Assembly: GCA_002238605.1 (NCBI GenBank)
Contig: MPMR01000015.1
Coordinates: 1 to 64,000, forward strand
DNA length: 64,000 nt
Origin: BD2-11 clade cluster bacterium bin43
GTDB lineage: Bacteria > Gemmatimonadota > Gemmatimonadetes > Longimicrobiales > Gaopeijiaceae
Direction of reading: 5' to 3'
Position 1 is the first letter of the stretch. Every line of letters starts with the position of its first letter. This document shows positions 35,201 to 44,100 of this stretch, one piece after another. The translations under genes and the position numbers were made by a program. The notes beneath the pieces were generated by a model. That model did no database searches. It saw only the letters and a list, made by a program, of their open reading frames with translations, and was not told where the DNA came from.

Positions 35201-37057
35201 ACGGACACGACCGACGAGTGGGGCCGCTACACCGTGTCCGGCATCCCCAACATGAGGCGGCAGCTCTTCGTGCGTACCGCGAGGGAGGGATATGTGGAGA
35301 CCGAGTCGGACTCCACCAACAACCCCGCCTACGACGAAGACCACGAAGACTACAAATCCAACCTCACCCCCATCCCTGCGTTCGCCGCGAACGCCGTGAA
35401 CCGATACGACATTGACCTCCGTGGCGCGAACAACACCGTCACGATCACCGGCAGGGTCACGGAAAGCGGCACCGGCACAGGGATCAAGAGTGTGCGGATC
35501 AAGGTGGGCGGCAACGATCCGCTCAACGGTGATCCGACTTTGTCCGGCTCGTCAAAGAACGGGCTCTTCACGGAAGACGACGGCACCTACATCGCGGTTG
35601 TCCAAGCCCAGCCATTCGATGCCCCAACCGTCAACGTGAGTGCGAGCAGGACCGGCTGGCACTTCCTGCCCGAGGAGTTCCCCGTCCCCGCCATCCCCGG
35701 GTCGAGCCCGACCGCCAACTTCGAAGGCCGCCGGGCCATCGAGATTGTTGGCAGGGTGAACGCTCCGGGCGGCGGGCCCATGAGCGATGTTGTGGTCACG
35801 GCGTACAGTGACCGGGCTCATACAACCAGGGTAGCCGGGTCGGCGTCCCAAGCGACCGCGCTAACCACGGAGACCGGGACTTTCAGCGTCAAAGTGCCCT
35901 ACCTCAGCGGCGCCGTCTTCCTCAAAGCCGAGCCTCGGAAATTTGGCACCAGCACCCGCGCTCCCAACTACAACTATCAGGCTGGCACTAACTACCAGAA
36001 GCTGCGGGACGCGGAGGACTATGTCTGGTTCGATGCCCCGGATGACAGACCCGACGGTCGGATCGCCGTCATCCCCGGCCAGACGTTACAGTTCGGCGTG
36101 TTCACGGGGAACAGCGTCCAGCCCCGAATCACGGACGTTGAGCGGGTGGAGGTCCCGGGCCCGGCCGCCGTTGGCGACCTCGTCAGTGGAGAACCCACGA
36201 GCATGATCGAGGTGACGTGGAAGTACGAGACCAGGAGTGTCTACGATGGTGCAGGCAGCGCCGCCGCCGCGTACTCCGCCTCGAATACGCCTGGGGAAGC
36301 CACCTTTGCAACCAAGAGCGGTATCAACCCAGCCTTTGCTGCTCCTACGGGCGGCATCACCGAGCCGCCCGCGTACAATTTCGGCACGGCCGCGACCCCG
36401 GCCACCGCCCGCGCCGCGGCGGACAACGGTACCGCCATCACGTCCACGCGGAAGACCACGTACGACATTCCAACGGGCGACGAGGACGACTACGGCGAAA
36501 TCGAGATTCGGATCGGAAACCCCGTGATAGATGCGGCTGGAACGCCGCGGGCCGCCACCGTAGCCTTCGATGTTGCAAGGCTTGCCGCCGTGGAATCGGG
36601 TGTCACGGACCTCGATGTGGTACGCAAGACCAAGGTCGAAGGCAATACAGAAAGCGACACTATCACAGCTACCTGGGAAGGAAAGGGTAGCCCGGCGTTG
36701 GAGCACCGAATCGCCCTGTATGCCGAGGTCAGCACCGGTTGGGCATGGATCATCTTCCCCACGGACCCGCTTCCGGTCCTCGGAACAACAGCAACAGTCC
36801 AAGGATCCGTATCGAGGGAGACTGACCGAAGCTCCACCGACTACGAGCAATGGAGCATGGCAAAATTGCCCCTCCACGCGTCGACAATCGACGCCGGATC
36901 CTGGCGTTACGCCGCTGACGAGACCGCGCTCACCAACAACGTCACCCTGGATCAGCTGAGGGCAGCGACCCGCCTTCGCGTCGACACCAGGGTGGACGGG
37001 GCAGCGGGCGAGTGGAAGACGGGCACCGAGGCAGTCATTCCACCCTCCGGCAGCTAA
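32216..37057 (+). CDS. Very large surface lipoprotein with carboxypeptidase-regulatory-like beta-sandwich repeats
   Basis: A 1,613-residue protein with a lipoprotein signal peptide (MNRFTKYGLALLLAVTFTAC) and a proline-rich spacer. About five consecutive units of 90-100 residues follow, each with a V-x-G opening and a GxYTFxGLxAGxYTVTI centre (for example FAFTGLRAGTYTVTISDFPE). They end in an RTSAV connector. These are CarboxypepD_reg/Cna-B-like folds. Later parts have similar but more diverged modules (TATLYGFVRNEEKFGLKGVT; NNTVTITGRVTESGTGTGIK). AGGAGG at 32206-32211 favours the second of two adjacent ATG codons. It probably forms long rods on the outer membrane for adhesion or glycan binding. 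The gene has no frameshifts and ends just before a terminator. Confidence 0.8.
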   Translation: MNRFTKYGLALLLAVTFTACDEGDPPPVEPPPPPTPVGTISGSVTIEGTAASGITATLSSGATTTTGSGGNFAFSGVEAGTYTVTISGYPEDATFRDVTQSATIATDGQNVPLNFAGEYVRTSAVVGNVVVADAMMSGGDGQPETLSGVTVTLGGEHAMGEIEETGMDGGFAFTGLRAGTYTVTISDFPEDVSFETVSVEVEVGVNKIGDADFTGHFIRTSAVEGEVIVDDEGRAGVTVTLSGGPSDENFTKTTNADGMYLFEDLRPGDYTVSISDYPVRDYEFAATSQDVSVDLGETGTVDFTGILLRTSGISGGVSVDGVGLRDIAVTLSGAADDTTMTDAGGQYSFTGLAAGDYTVTIAVESNAYVFDSMSQDVTLGDDDPAKVSFLGAHARTASVVGQLFLDELDKNGEQDAGEHPLAHAGIPVTLVGPGVNEFTPGVTGADGRFAISNLRAGTYQLIVVIEGDAATKLAAASVAYGGPTQGYTLDVGVGEREEQDIPFAITHTTVNFTVSLKNGDEMGDALPGAMVTLSSGDSEMTGDDGSVAIRVARAGVAGNMVTASVTHDDYEDGGGGMTEVSWDPQSFTAEASNANDIVNLNVNVNISGATVDRGDYGGGEALGGWAIDVMMGDAEVPGAPTALGDDGSVAFTTTVESVPASFSFAVADDQDDDLDGGEMYASSGGMYTHNGLSLAGTAMDADPIVVTYTTQTLRVYVHEELDQVRGYTGNVGYRDERKSGLVDIEVRHMSGTRTSPISSDAWDSRANSRDSRGVYTFAHLPADMDIVVRADPRDGYMILDDRELDTYRDMDENGVTGGAFGDMGGWGHTVTLCPLMETEPTGQDFGTCGSFAVVNTYEVTANVSKMRVRESGAGFNSSDPSSTHQSGVTVSLEPVPGKNLAGVGRSWTTAGDDATTAIDERTDHNFGTMAAGTYELGLPDGWMGMVGDMEAADALSPLASDVDLVVTPSTATLYGFVRNEEKFGLKGVTVTVNGQTDTTDEWGRYTVSGIPNMRRQLFVRTAREGYVETESDSTNNPAYDEDHEDYKSNLTPIPAFAANAVNRYDIDLRGANNTVTITGRVTESGTGTGIKSVRIKVGGNDPLNGDPTLSGSSKNGLFTEDDGTYIAVVQAQPFDAPTVNVSASRTGWHFLPEEFPVPAIPGSSPTANFEGRRAIEIVGRVNAPGGGPMSDVVVTAYSDRAHTTRVAGSASQATALTTETGTFSVKVPYLSGAVFLKAEPRKFGTSTRAPNYNYQAGTNYQKLRDAEDYVWFDAPDDRPDGRIAVIPGQTLQFGVFTGNSVQPRITDVERVEVPGPAAVGDLVSGEPTSMIEVTWKYETRSVYDGAGSAAAAYSASNTPGEATFATKSGINPAFAAPTGGITEPPAYNFGTAATPATARAAADNGTAITSTRKTTYDIPTGDEDDYGEIEIRIGNPVIDAAGTPRAATVAFDVARLAAVESGVTDLDVVRKTKVEGNTESDTITATWEGKGSPALEHRIALYAEVSTGWAWIIFPTDPLPVLGTTATVQGSVSRETDRSSTDYEQWSMAKLPLHASTIDAGSWRYAADETALTNNVTLDQLRAATRLRVDTRVDGAAGEWKTGTEAVIPPSGS

Positions 37058-37094
37058 CCGACCCTCCAACCCATCAGCCTGACTGATGGCAGCA

Positions 37095-37130
37095 GCGACC
37101 CCCCGTCCGGTTCGCCGGGCGGGGGGTCGC
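37095..37130 (+). terminator. Strong hairpin terminator
   Basis: GCGACCCCCCG and CGGGGGGTCGC form an 11-bp stem with a GC-rich loop, about 40 bp after the lipoprotein stop. There is no long T tract, as is usual in high-GC genomes. Confidence 0.7.
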
Positions 37131-37447
37131 TCCGTGATGACCGGGAGGAATTGGGACTGGGTGTGAGACAGTCCACGGGTGTTCCTCCCGTACGCCATGG
37201 TCGTCGAAGTCAACACGGCGGCCGATGTCACCCACGGAACGTGACACCGAAGATGGCGCCAACTCACTCGATGTCTACCTGGGCGGCAATGACGAACGGT
37301 GGAAACGTTGCAGCGAGTCGTTCTGCAAGTGTCGAACAGCTGGCCAGGCAGACGTATTCAACAATGACGACAACAACCCGGTCCCGGTCGCTCCGCCGAA
37401 CGATGCCCGCGTCGGTCGCGGAGCCGGGGCCGAATCATCCCGCGGGC

Positions 37448-40400
37448 ATGGAGCGAGAGAGCGACGGCACCCCGAACGACCGCACACGGATTCGCGTTCC
37501 GATGTTGGCGATCTGGGCGGTCGCGGCGTGGGCGTCGGGGTGCGGCGACGGCGCCACGGGCCCTCCGCCCGAGACGCGTCGCGTGGCCAGCGTGACGGTC
37601 ACGCCCGCGGCCGCGACGCTCACGGAGCCGGTCGCGACCGTTCGACTGAGCGCGCGCGTGCTTGACGGAAACGGGCGCGCGATGCCCGGGGTGGCGGTGA
37701 TCTGGACGAGCGTGCTCCCCGAGGTCGCGACGGTCGGCGGGTCGGGGCTGGTGGCGGCGGCCGGCAACGGGACGACCACGATCGCGGCGACGGTCGGCGC
37801 GGTCGCGGGCACGGCGACGGTGACGGTGGCGGTGGAGCATGGGGACCGGGCGGCGCTGGCGGCGCTCCACGCGGCGACGGACGGGCCGAACTGGGCCGAC
37901 GACGAGAACTGGCTGGGCGACGGGCCGCTTGGGGAGTGGCGCGGAGTGGAGACGGACGCCTTCGGCCAGGTCGCCCGCCTGGACCTTGGCGGCCGCCGGG
38001 ACGGGGAGACCGGGGAGTGGACGCCGCACGGCCTGCGAGGTCCGATCCCGCCGGAGCTGGGGCGTCTCTCGGGCCTGACATCGCTCAATCTGAGCGCCAA
38101 CGCCCTGGAGGGTCCGATCCCGCCGGAGCTGGGGGATCTCTCGGGCCTGAGGTCGCTCAATCTGAGCGCCAACGCCCTGGAGGGTCCGATCCCGCCGGAG
38201 CTGGGGCACCTGGCGCGCTTGACGTCATTGAGCCTGCGCGCCAACGCGCTCGAGGGCCCGATCCCGCCGGAACTGGGCGCCCTCGGCGGTCTGGAGGGGC
38301 TGTGGCTCGACGGCAACCGGCTCGAGGGTCCGATCCCGCCGGAGCTGGGGCGCCTCGCGCACCTGAGGGGTCTGTCCCTGAACGGTAACGCGCTCGACGG
38401 TCCGGTCCCTCCGGAGCTGGGCGGTCTCGGGCGCCTGGAGTTCCTGTACCTCGACGGGAACGCGCTGGCGGGTGCGCTCCCGCAAAGCCTCCTGAGGATC
38501 GGCGGGCTGGTGCGGTTCCGTTTCGAGCGGAACGACGGTCTCTGCGCGCCGGGCACGCCCGGGTTCCTCGCCTGGCTGGACGGGATCGGGGAGCTCGGGA
38601 GAGGCCCGTTCTGCGACGAGAAGGACCGGGCGGCGCTGGCCGCGCTGCACGCGGCGGCGGGCGGCGAGGGCTGGACCGACTCGGGAGGTTGGCTGGGCGG
38701 CGCGGCGCTCGCGGACTGGCACGGAGTCGAGACCGACTCACTGGGCCGCGTCGCGACCCTCGATCTGGCCGGCAACGGACTCGCGGGGCGGCTCCCGGCG
38801 GGCCTGGGCGACCTGGCGGCGATGACGGCGCTGCGCGTAGGCGACAACGCGCTGTCCGGACGGCTGCCGCGCACCCTGCTCGACCTGTCGCTACGCGAGC
38901 TGGACTACGCCGGCACGGAGCTGTGCGCCCCGGCGGACGAGGCGTTCCGGGCGTGGCTGGACGCTATCGCCGTGCTGCGGGGCAACGGGGCGGAGTGCGC
39001 GTCCGCCACGGACCGGGAGATCCTCGAGATGTTCCACGCCGCGACGGTCGGGCGCGACTGGATCGACCCGGGGAACTGGCTCACCGACGCGCCGCTCGGG
39101 GAGTGGCGCGGGGTCGAGGTGGACGAGGCGGGGCGGGTGGTCGGGCTGTGGCTCCGGGACAACGGGCTGGCGGGCCGGCTGCCGCCCGAACTCGGCGACC
39201 TGGCGCACCTGGAATACCTGCGACTCAGCGACAACGGCCTCACAGGCACCATCCCGCGGGAGTTCGCCAGCCTGTCCAGTCTCACGCACCTGGCGCTCGA
39301 CGGCAACGGCCTCTCCGGCCGGCTGCCGCCCGAACTCGGCACCTTTTCGGCCCTTGAGGAACTGCGCGTCGAGAACAACGACCTGTCGGGCCCGGTGCCG
39401 CCCGAACTCGGCGGCCTCGCGAGCCTGCGCGGGCTGGGGCTCACGGGCAACCCCCGGCTGGCGGGCCCGCTGCCCGCCGAACTGACGTCGCTCGGCCGGC
39501 TCGAGCGGCTGCTGGCCGGCGGCACGGGGCTGTGCGCGCCCGCGGACCCCGCCTTCGCGGCCTGGCTCGAGGGGATTCCCGCGCGTCGCGTCGCGCCCTG
39601 CGCCGAAGAGGAGGCGCCGGCGGCCTACTTGGTGCAGGCGGTGCAGTCGCGCGCGTTCCCGGTCCCGCTGGTCGCGGGCAGGCCGGCGCTGCTGCGCGTG
39701 TTCCCGACGGCGACGCGGGCCGCGGGCGCCGGCGCGCCCGCGGTCCTGGCCCGGTTCTTCGTCGACGGCCGGGAGGCGCACGTGGCGCGCATTCCCCGCG
39801 CCTCCGGGCGGGTCCCGGAGCGGATCGACGAGGGCTCCCTCGCCACGTCGGCCAACGCGCGGATTCCGGGGAACGTGGTGCGGCCCGGCCTCGAGATGGT
39901 GATCGAGATCGACCCGGACCGGACGCTGGATCCCGCGCTGGGGATCGCGAGGCGGATCCCCGCGACCGGGCGGCTGGCGGTCGACGTCCGGACCGTGCGG
40001 CCCCTCGGGCTGACGGTCGTTCCGTTCCTGTGGGCAGAGGCTCCGGACTCCTCGATCCTGGACGTCGTGGGAGAGCTGGCCGCAGACCCGGAGGGCCACG
40101 TGCTGCTCGCGGACGCGCGCGCGCTGCTCCCGGTGGGCGCGCTCGAGGTGACGGCGCACGAACCCGTCCTGAGCTCGAGCAACGACGCCCGCCGCCTGCT
40201 CGGGGAGACGGAGGCGATCCGCGTGATGGAGGGCGGGGGCGGCCACTACCTGGGCACGATGGCGGGTCCGGCGACGGGACCCTCCGGAGCGGCGTTCGTC
40301 CCCGGCCGGTCGAGCTTCTCGGTTCCCCGGCCGGGCACCATCGCACACGAACTTGGCCACAACATGGGTCTCCGCCACGCGCCATGCGGCGGCGCGGCCG

Positions 40401-41080
40401 ACCCCGACCCGTCGTTCCCCCACCCGGACGGATCGGCCGGGGCGTGGGGCTACGACTTCGCGCGCGGCGAGCTGGTGCGCCCGGAGACCCCGGACCTCAT
40501 GTCGTACTGCGGCCCGCCCGACGGGATCAGCGACTACCACTTCGCCAACGCTTTCCGCCACCGGCTGTTCGATGAGCGGGCGCCGCCGGAGCCGTCCGCC
40601 GCCCCGGCGAGGTCGCTCCTCCTGTGGGGTGGGGCCGAGGCCGACGGCGCGCCGTTCCTGAACCCGGTCTTCGTCGTCGACGCGCCGCCGGCGCTGCCGG
40701 ACTCGGCCGGCGCGTACACGCTGACCGGCCGGACCGACGGTGGGACCGAACTTTTCTCGCTCCGCTTCGCGATGCCCCGGACGGCCGACGGCGCCGGCGG
40801 CTCCGGCTTCGCGTTCGCTCTTCCCGTGGAGCCCGGCTGGGCGGACGAACTCGCCGGCATCACCCTCGCCGGCCCCGGCGGAACGTTCGCTCTGAGCGAC
40901 GACAGCGACGTCCCGACGGCCATCCTGCGCGACCCGGCTACCGGCCGGGTGCGGGGCATCCTGCGCGAGGTGCCGCTCCCGGCCCGGGCGGCGATGGCCC
41001 CGGCGGAACGGTCCGCAGGGCCGGAACTCGAGATGCTGTTCAGCCGCGGGCTGCCGGACGCGGCGGCGTGGCGGCGATGA
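37448..41080 (+). CDS. Leucine-rich-repeat lipoprotein with C-terminal zinc metalloprotease domain
   Basis: A 1,210-residue protein. A lipobox (LAIWAVAAWASGC) is followed by a bacterial Ig-like (Big_2) domain (SVTVTPAAATLTEPVATVRL). Three leucine-rich-repeat blocks come next. Each opens with the same cap: a DRxALxALH helix, a tryptophan, then GEWRGVE-x-D and GRV. LRR units follow, such as GPIPPELGRLSGLTSLNLSA. Near residue 967 the motif HELGHNMGLRH gives a complete HExxHxxGxxH zinc site of the metzincin type, with a following DLMSYCG (Met-turn). Start at ATG 37448 is uncertain; ATG 37502 keeps the signal peptide. Likely a cell-surface, target-recognising protease. LRR plus metzincin in one chain is unusual to me. 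Confidence 0.8.
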   Translation: MERESDGTPNDRTRIRVPMLAIWAVAAWASGCGDGATGPPPETRRVASVTVTPAAATLTEPVATVRLSARVLDGNGRAMPGVAVIWTSVLPEVATVGGSGLVAAAGNGTTTIAATVGAVAGTATVTVAVEHGDRAALAALHAATDGPNWADDENWLGDGPLGEWRGVETDAFGQVARLDLGGRRDGETGEWTPHGLRGPIPPELGRLSGLTSLNLSANALEGPIPPELGDLSGLRSLNLSANALEGPIPPELGHLARLTSLSLRANALEGPIPPELGALGGLEGLWLDGNRLEGPIPPELGRLAHLRGLSLNGNALDGPVPPELGGLGRLEFLYLDGNALAGALPQSLLRIGGLVRFRFERNDGLCAPGTPGFLAWLDGIGELGRGPFCDEKDRAALAALHAAAGGEGWTDSGGWLGGAALADWHGVETDSLGRVATLDLAGNGLAGRLPAGLGDLAAMTALRVGDNALSGRLPRTLLDLSLRELDYAGTELCAPADEAFRAWLDAIAVLRGNGAECASATDREILEMFHAATVGRDWIDPGNWLTDAPLGEWRGVEVDEAGRVVGLWLRDNGLAGRLPPELGDLAHLEYLRLSDNGLTGTIPREFASLSSLTHLALDGNGLSGRLPPELGTFSALEELRVENNDLSGPVPPELGGLASLRGLGLTGNPRLAGPLPAELTSLGRLERLLAGGTGLCAPADPAFAAWLEGIPARRVAPCAEEEAPAAYLVQAVQSRAFPVPLVAGRPALLRVFPTATRAAGAGAPAVLARFFVDGREAHVARIPRASGRVPERIDEGSLATSANARIPGNVVRPGLEMVIEIDPDRTLDPALGIARRIPATGRLAVDVRTVRPLGLTVVPFLWAEAPDSSILDVVGELAADPEGHVLLADARALLPVGALEVTAHEPVLSSSNDARRLLGETEAIRVMEGGGGHYLGTMAGPATGPSGAAFVPGRSSFSVPRPGTIAHELGHNMGLRHAPCGGAADPDPSFPHPDGSAGAWGYDFARGELVRPETPDLMSYCGPPDGISDYHFANAFRHRLFDERAPPEPSAAPARSLLLWGGAEADGAPFLNPVFVVDAPPALPDSAGAYTLTGRTDGGTELFSLRFAMPRTADGAGGSGFAFALPVEPGWADELAGITLAGPGGTFALSDDSDVPTAILRDPATGRVRGILREVPLPARAAMAPAERSAGPELEMLFSRGLPDAAAWRR

Positions 41081-41174
41081 GGGGGCCACGGGGCCCGAAG
41101 GCCTGCCAACCCATTCAGATGGATTCACACACAGGCACGCGCACGACCTTCCCACCGCACAAGGAGGCGGCAGG

Positions 41175-44100
41175 ATGATTCGGAACAGACTGGGCCGACC
41201 GGCCCGCTTTCTCATGATCGCCACCGCGGCGGCGTGGTGGATTCCCTGCGTTCCCGCGGAGGCCGCGGGCATGCCGTTGGCTGAGGACCCCCCTTCGGTG
41301 CCGCTGAACCTGAAGGCGCTCGGCACCACCTACACCACCATCTTCCTCTCCTGGACCAAGCCGACTTCGACCGGCGGAAGCGCGATCGCCAGCTACGTAA
41401 TCGAGGTGTCGAAACTCGGCACCGACTGGAATTCGCTGACGACCACGAGAGGAGATCGGATCTTTTACCAGCACGGGGGTCTCACGGCGGACACGACCCT
41501 CCACTACCGCGTCAAGGCGAGGAACGCCGACGGTGACACGGGGGACTGGTCGAACGAGGCGACCGCCACCACGCTGAAGGGCGTGCCACCGGGCGTGCCC
41601 GGCGACCTGACGGCGGCGGCCGCCGGGCCCACCGTCATCGCCCTGGACTGGGACGCGCCGTCCTCGGACGGCGGGAGCGCGATCACGGGCTACCGCATCG
41701 AGTGGTCCGCGAACGGTCGCGCCCCCTGGCGCTTTCTGGTGACCACGAGTCAGACCCATTACCGGCACACGGGTCTCACGGTGGGCACCACCCGCCACTA
41801 CCGGGTCAGGGCGGAGAGCGCCGGCGGCAATGGGCAATGGGCGGGTTCGGTGAGCGCCACCACGGCGGCCGGCGTCCCCGGGGTGCCCCGCGGCCTGACG
41901 GCGAGCGCCGTCGGAGCCTCGGCGATCGACCTCGAATGGACGGCGCCGGCGCCGGTCGCCGGCGGCGCGCAGGTCACGGGCTACCACGTCGAGTGGTCCG
42001 CGAACGGCGTCACCAACTGGACGCCTCTGGTGAGCAACCTCCGCGACACCCGCCACCGGGACGCCGGTCTCGACCCCGGCACCACCCGGTACTACAGAGT
42101 CGCGGCGGTCAACCAGCATGGACGGGGGGCCTGGACGACGGACCGGGTGAGCGCCACGACGAGCCGTCTGCCCGGCAGGCCGACGCGCCTCACGGCCGAG
42201 GCCCGGGGGCCGTCGACGATCGAACTGGACTGGAACGCCCCGTCTTCGGGAGGAGGCTCGATCACCGGCTATCGGATCGAATGGTCGAGCACCGGGACCG
42301 GCGGATGGAGGTTCGAGGCCAACACCAGATCCGGCACCACCTACACCGACACCGGCCTCAGCCCGGGCACCACGCGCCACTACCGCGTCGCCGCGATCAA
42401 CTCGGCGGGCACGGGACCCTGGTCAGCGGTCGCCAGCGCCACCACCGAAGTCACCGTTCCGGGCGCGCCCACGAGCCTCAGGGCGACTGCGCCCGTTGTG
42501 GGGGGGAGCGACCGCATCCTCCTCACCTGGAGGGCCCCGGCCTCGAACGGAGGGAGCCCGATCACCGGCTACCGCATCCAGTGGCGTTCCACCGGTACCT
42601 CGCGCTGGATCCCGCTCGTACCCGGCCCCACCGGCACGGCCACCACCTACACGCACACCGGTCTCGACCCCAACACGACCCGGTTCTATCGGGTGGCCGC
42701 GCTCAACGGCGAAGGGCAGGGAAACTACTCGAACGCGGTCCCAGGCACCACCCGCGCCGCACGGCCCGGCCAGCCCCGGAACCCGCGCGCGCGGCCGGCC
42801 GGACCGACCAGCATCACGCTCGCCTGGGAGGAACCGACCAGCGACGGCGGGGAGCGGATCACCGGCTACACCATTCAGTTCCGCGGCTCCAGCGACGGAA
42901 ACTGGACCACGATCCCTCGCAACACGGGTCCGCGGGAGACCACCTTCACGCACACGGGCCTCCAGCCGGCGACCGCCTACCGGTACCGGGTGGCGGCGAT
43001 CAACCGCTTGGGACGCGGCCAGTGGTCGTTGGAGGTGGGCAACAGCACGTACGCCCAGGCTCCCGGAGCGCCGGTCGGGCTGACGGCCCGGGTGGTGGGC
43101 ACCTCGCGCATCGACCTGTCGTGGACCGCGCCCCGAAGCACCGGCGGCGCCCCGATCTTTGGCTACCGGATCGAAGCCTCCGACGACGGGGGCAGCACTT
43201 GGCGGACGATCGTCCGCAACACCAACTCGACGGGGACGACGTACCCCGACGTGGACCTCCAGCCCGCGACCACGCGGCACTACCGCGTCGCCGCGCGCAA
43301 CACCGCGGGGACCGGGCCGTTCTCGAACATCGCGCGCGCGACGACCGAAGCCACCGTGCCGGGCTCGCCCCGAAGGCTCGACGCGGAGGCCGACGGCACC
43401 TCGCGGATCGAGCTTTCCTGGCTGGCGCCCACCAGAGACGGGGGCGCGCGCATCACCGGCTACCGCATCGAGGTGTCCGAAGACGGCGGCGTCCGCTGGG
43501 ATGACCTGGTGGCCGACACGCGCAACACGCGCACGACCCACGTGCACAGGGGGCTGGAGCCGGCCACCAGGCGCCACTACCGCGTCTCGGCGATCAACCG
43601 GATCGGCGAGGGCCGGGCGTCGCGGGCGGTGAGCGCCATTACCGACGCGACCGTGCCCGACGCGCCCACCGGGCTGGTCGCCACCGATGTCTCGCCCACC
43701 CGGATCGACCTGTTCTGGGCCGCGCCCGCCTACGACGGCGGCGCCCCCGTCACCGGCTACCGCGTCGAGGTGTCCGAGGACGGCGCCGCCTGGACCGACT
43801 TGGTGGCCAACACCGGATCCAGGGCCACCACGTACCCGCACACCGGCCTGCTGCCGGGGAGCAGGCGGCACTACCGCGTCTCGGCGATCAACCTGGCCGG
43901 CACCGGTGCGGCGTCGGTGAGCGCATCGGCGGAAACGGACGACCCCGTCGGGCGCGCGGGGCGGCTGAACACGCGCGTGCTGCCGCACGTGGCGGCCGCG
44001 ATGACCTCGAGCACCGTCTCGGCGATCGCCCGCCGCGTCGACGCGGTGGCCAACGGGACGGGCATGCAGCGGCGCGTGGAGACGAACGGGCTCTCGTCGA

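Noticed and set aside
33257-35344. Long open frame of 695 codons on the minus strand
   Set aside because: It is opposite the lipoprotein gene, has arginine/valine-rich composition typical of antisense frames in high-GC DNA, and no domain. The same applies to 38891-41329, 42423-45308, 30073-31884 and 61616-63559.
38030-38480. Tandem DNA repeats that might suggest CRISPR or a satellite
   Set aside because: They are in frame, about 72 bp long, and encode leucine-rich repeats. There are no constant repeats with variable spacers. The repeats at 41300-43930 likewise encode FnIII domains. No CRISPR array was seen anywhere.
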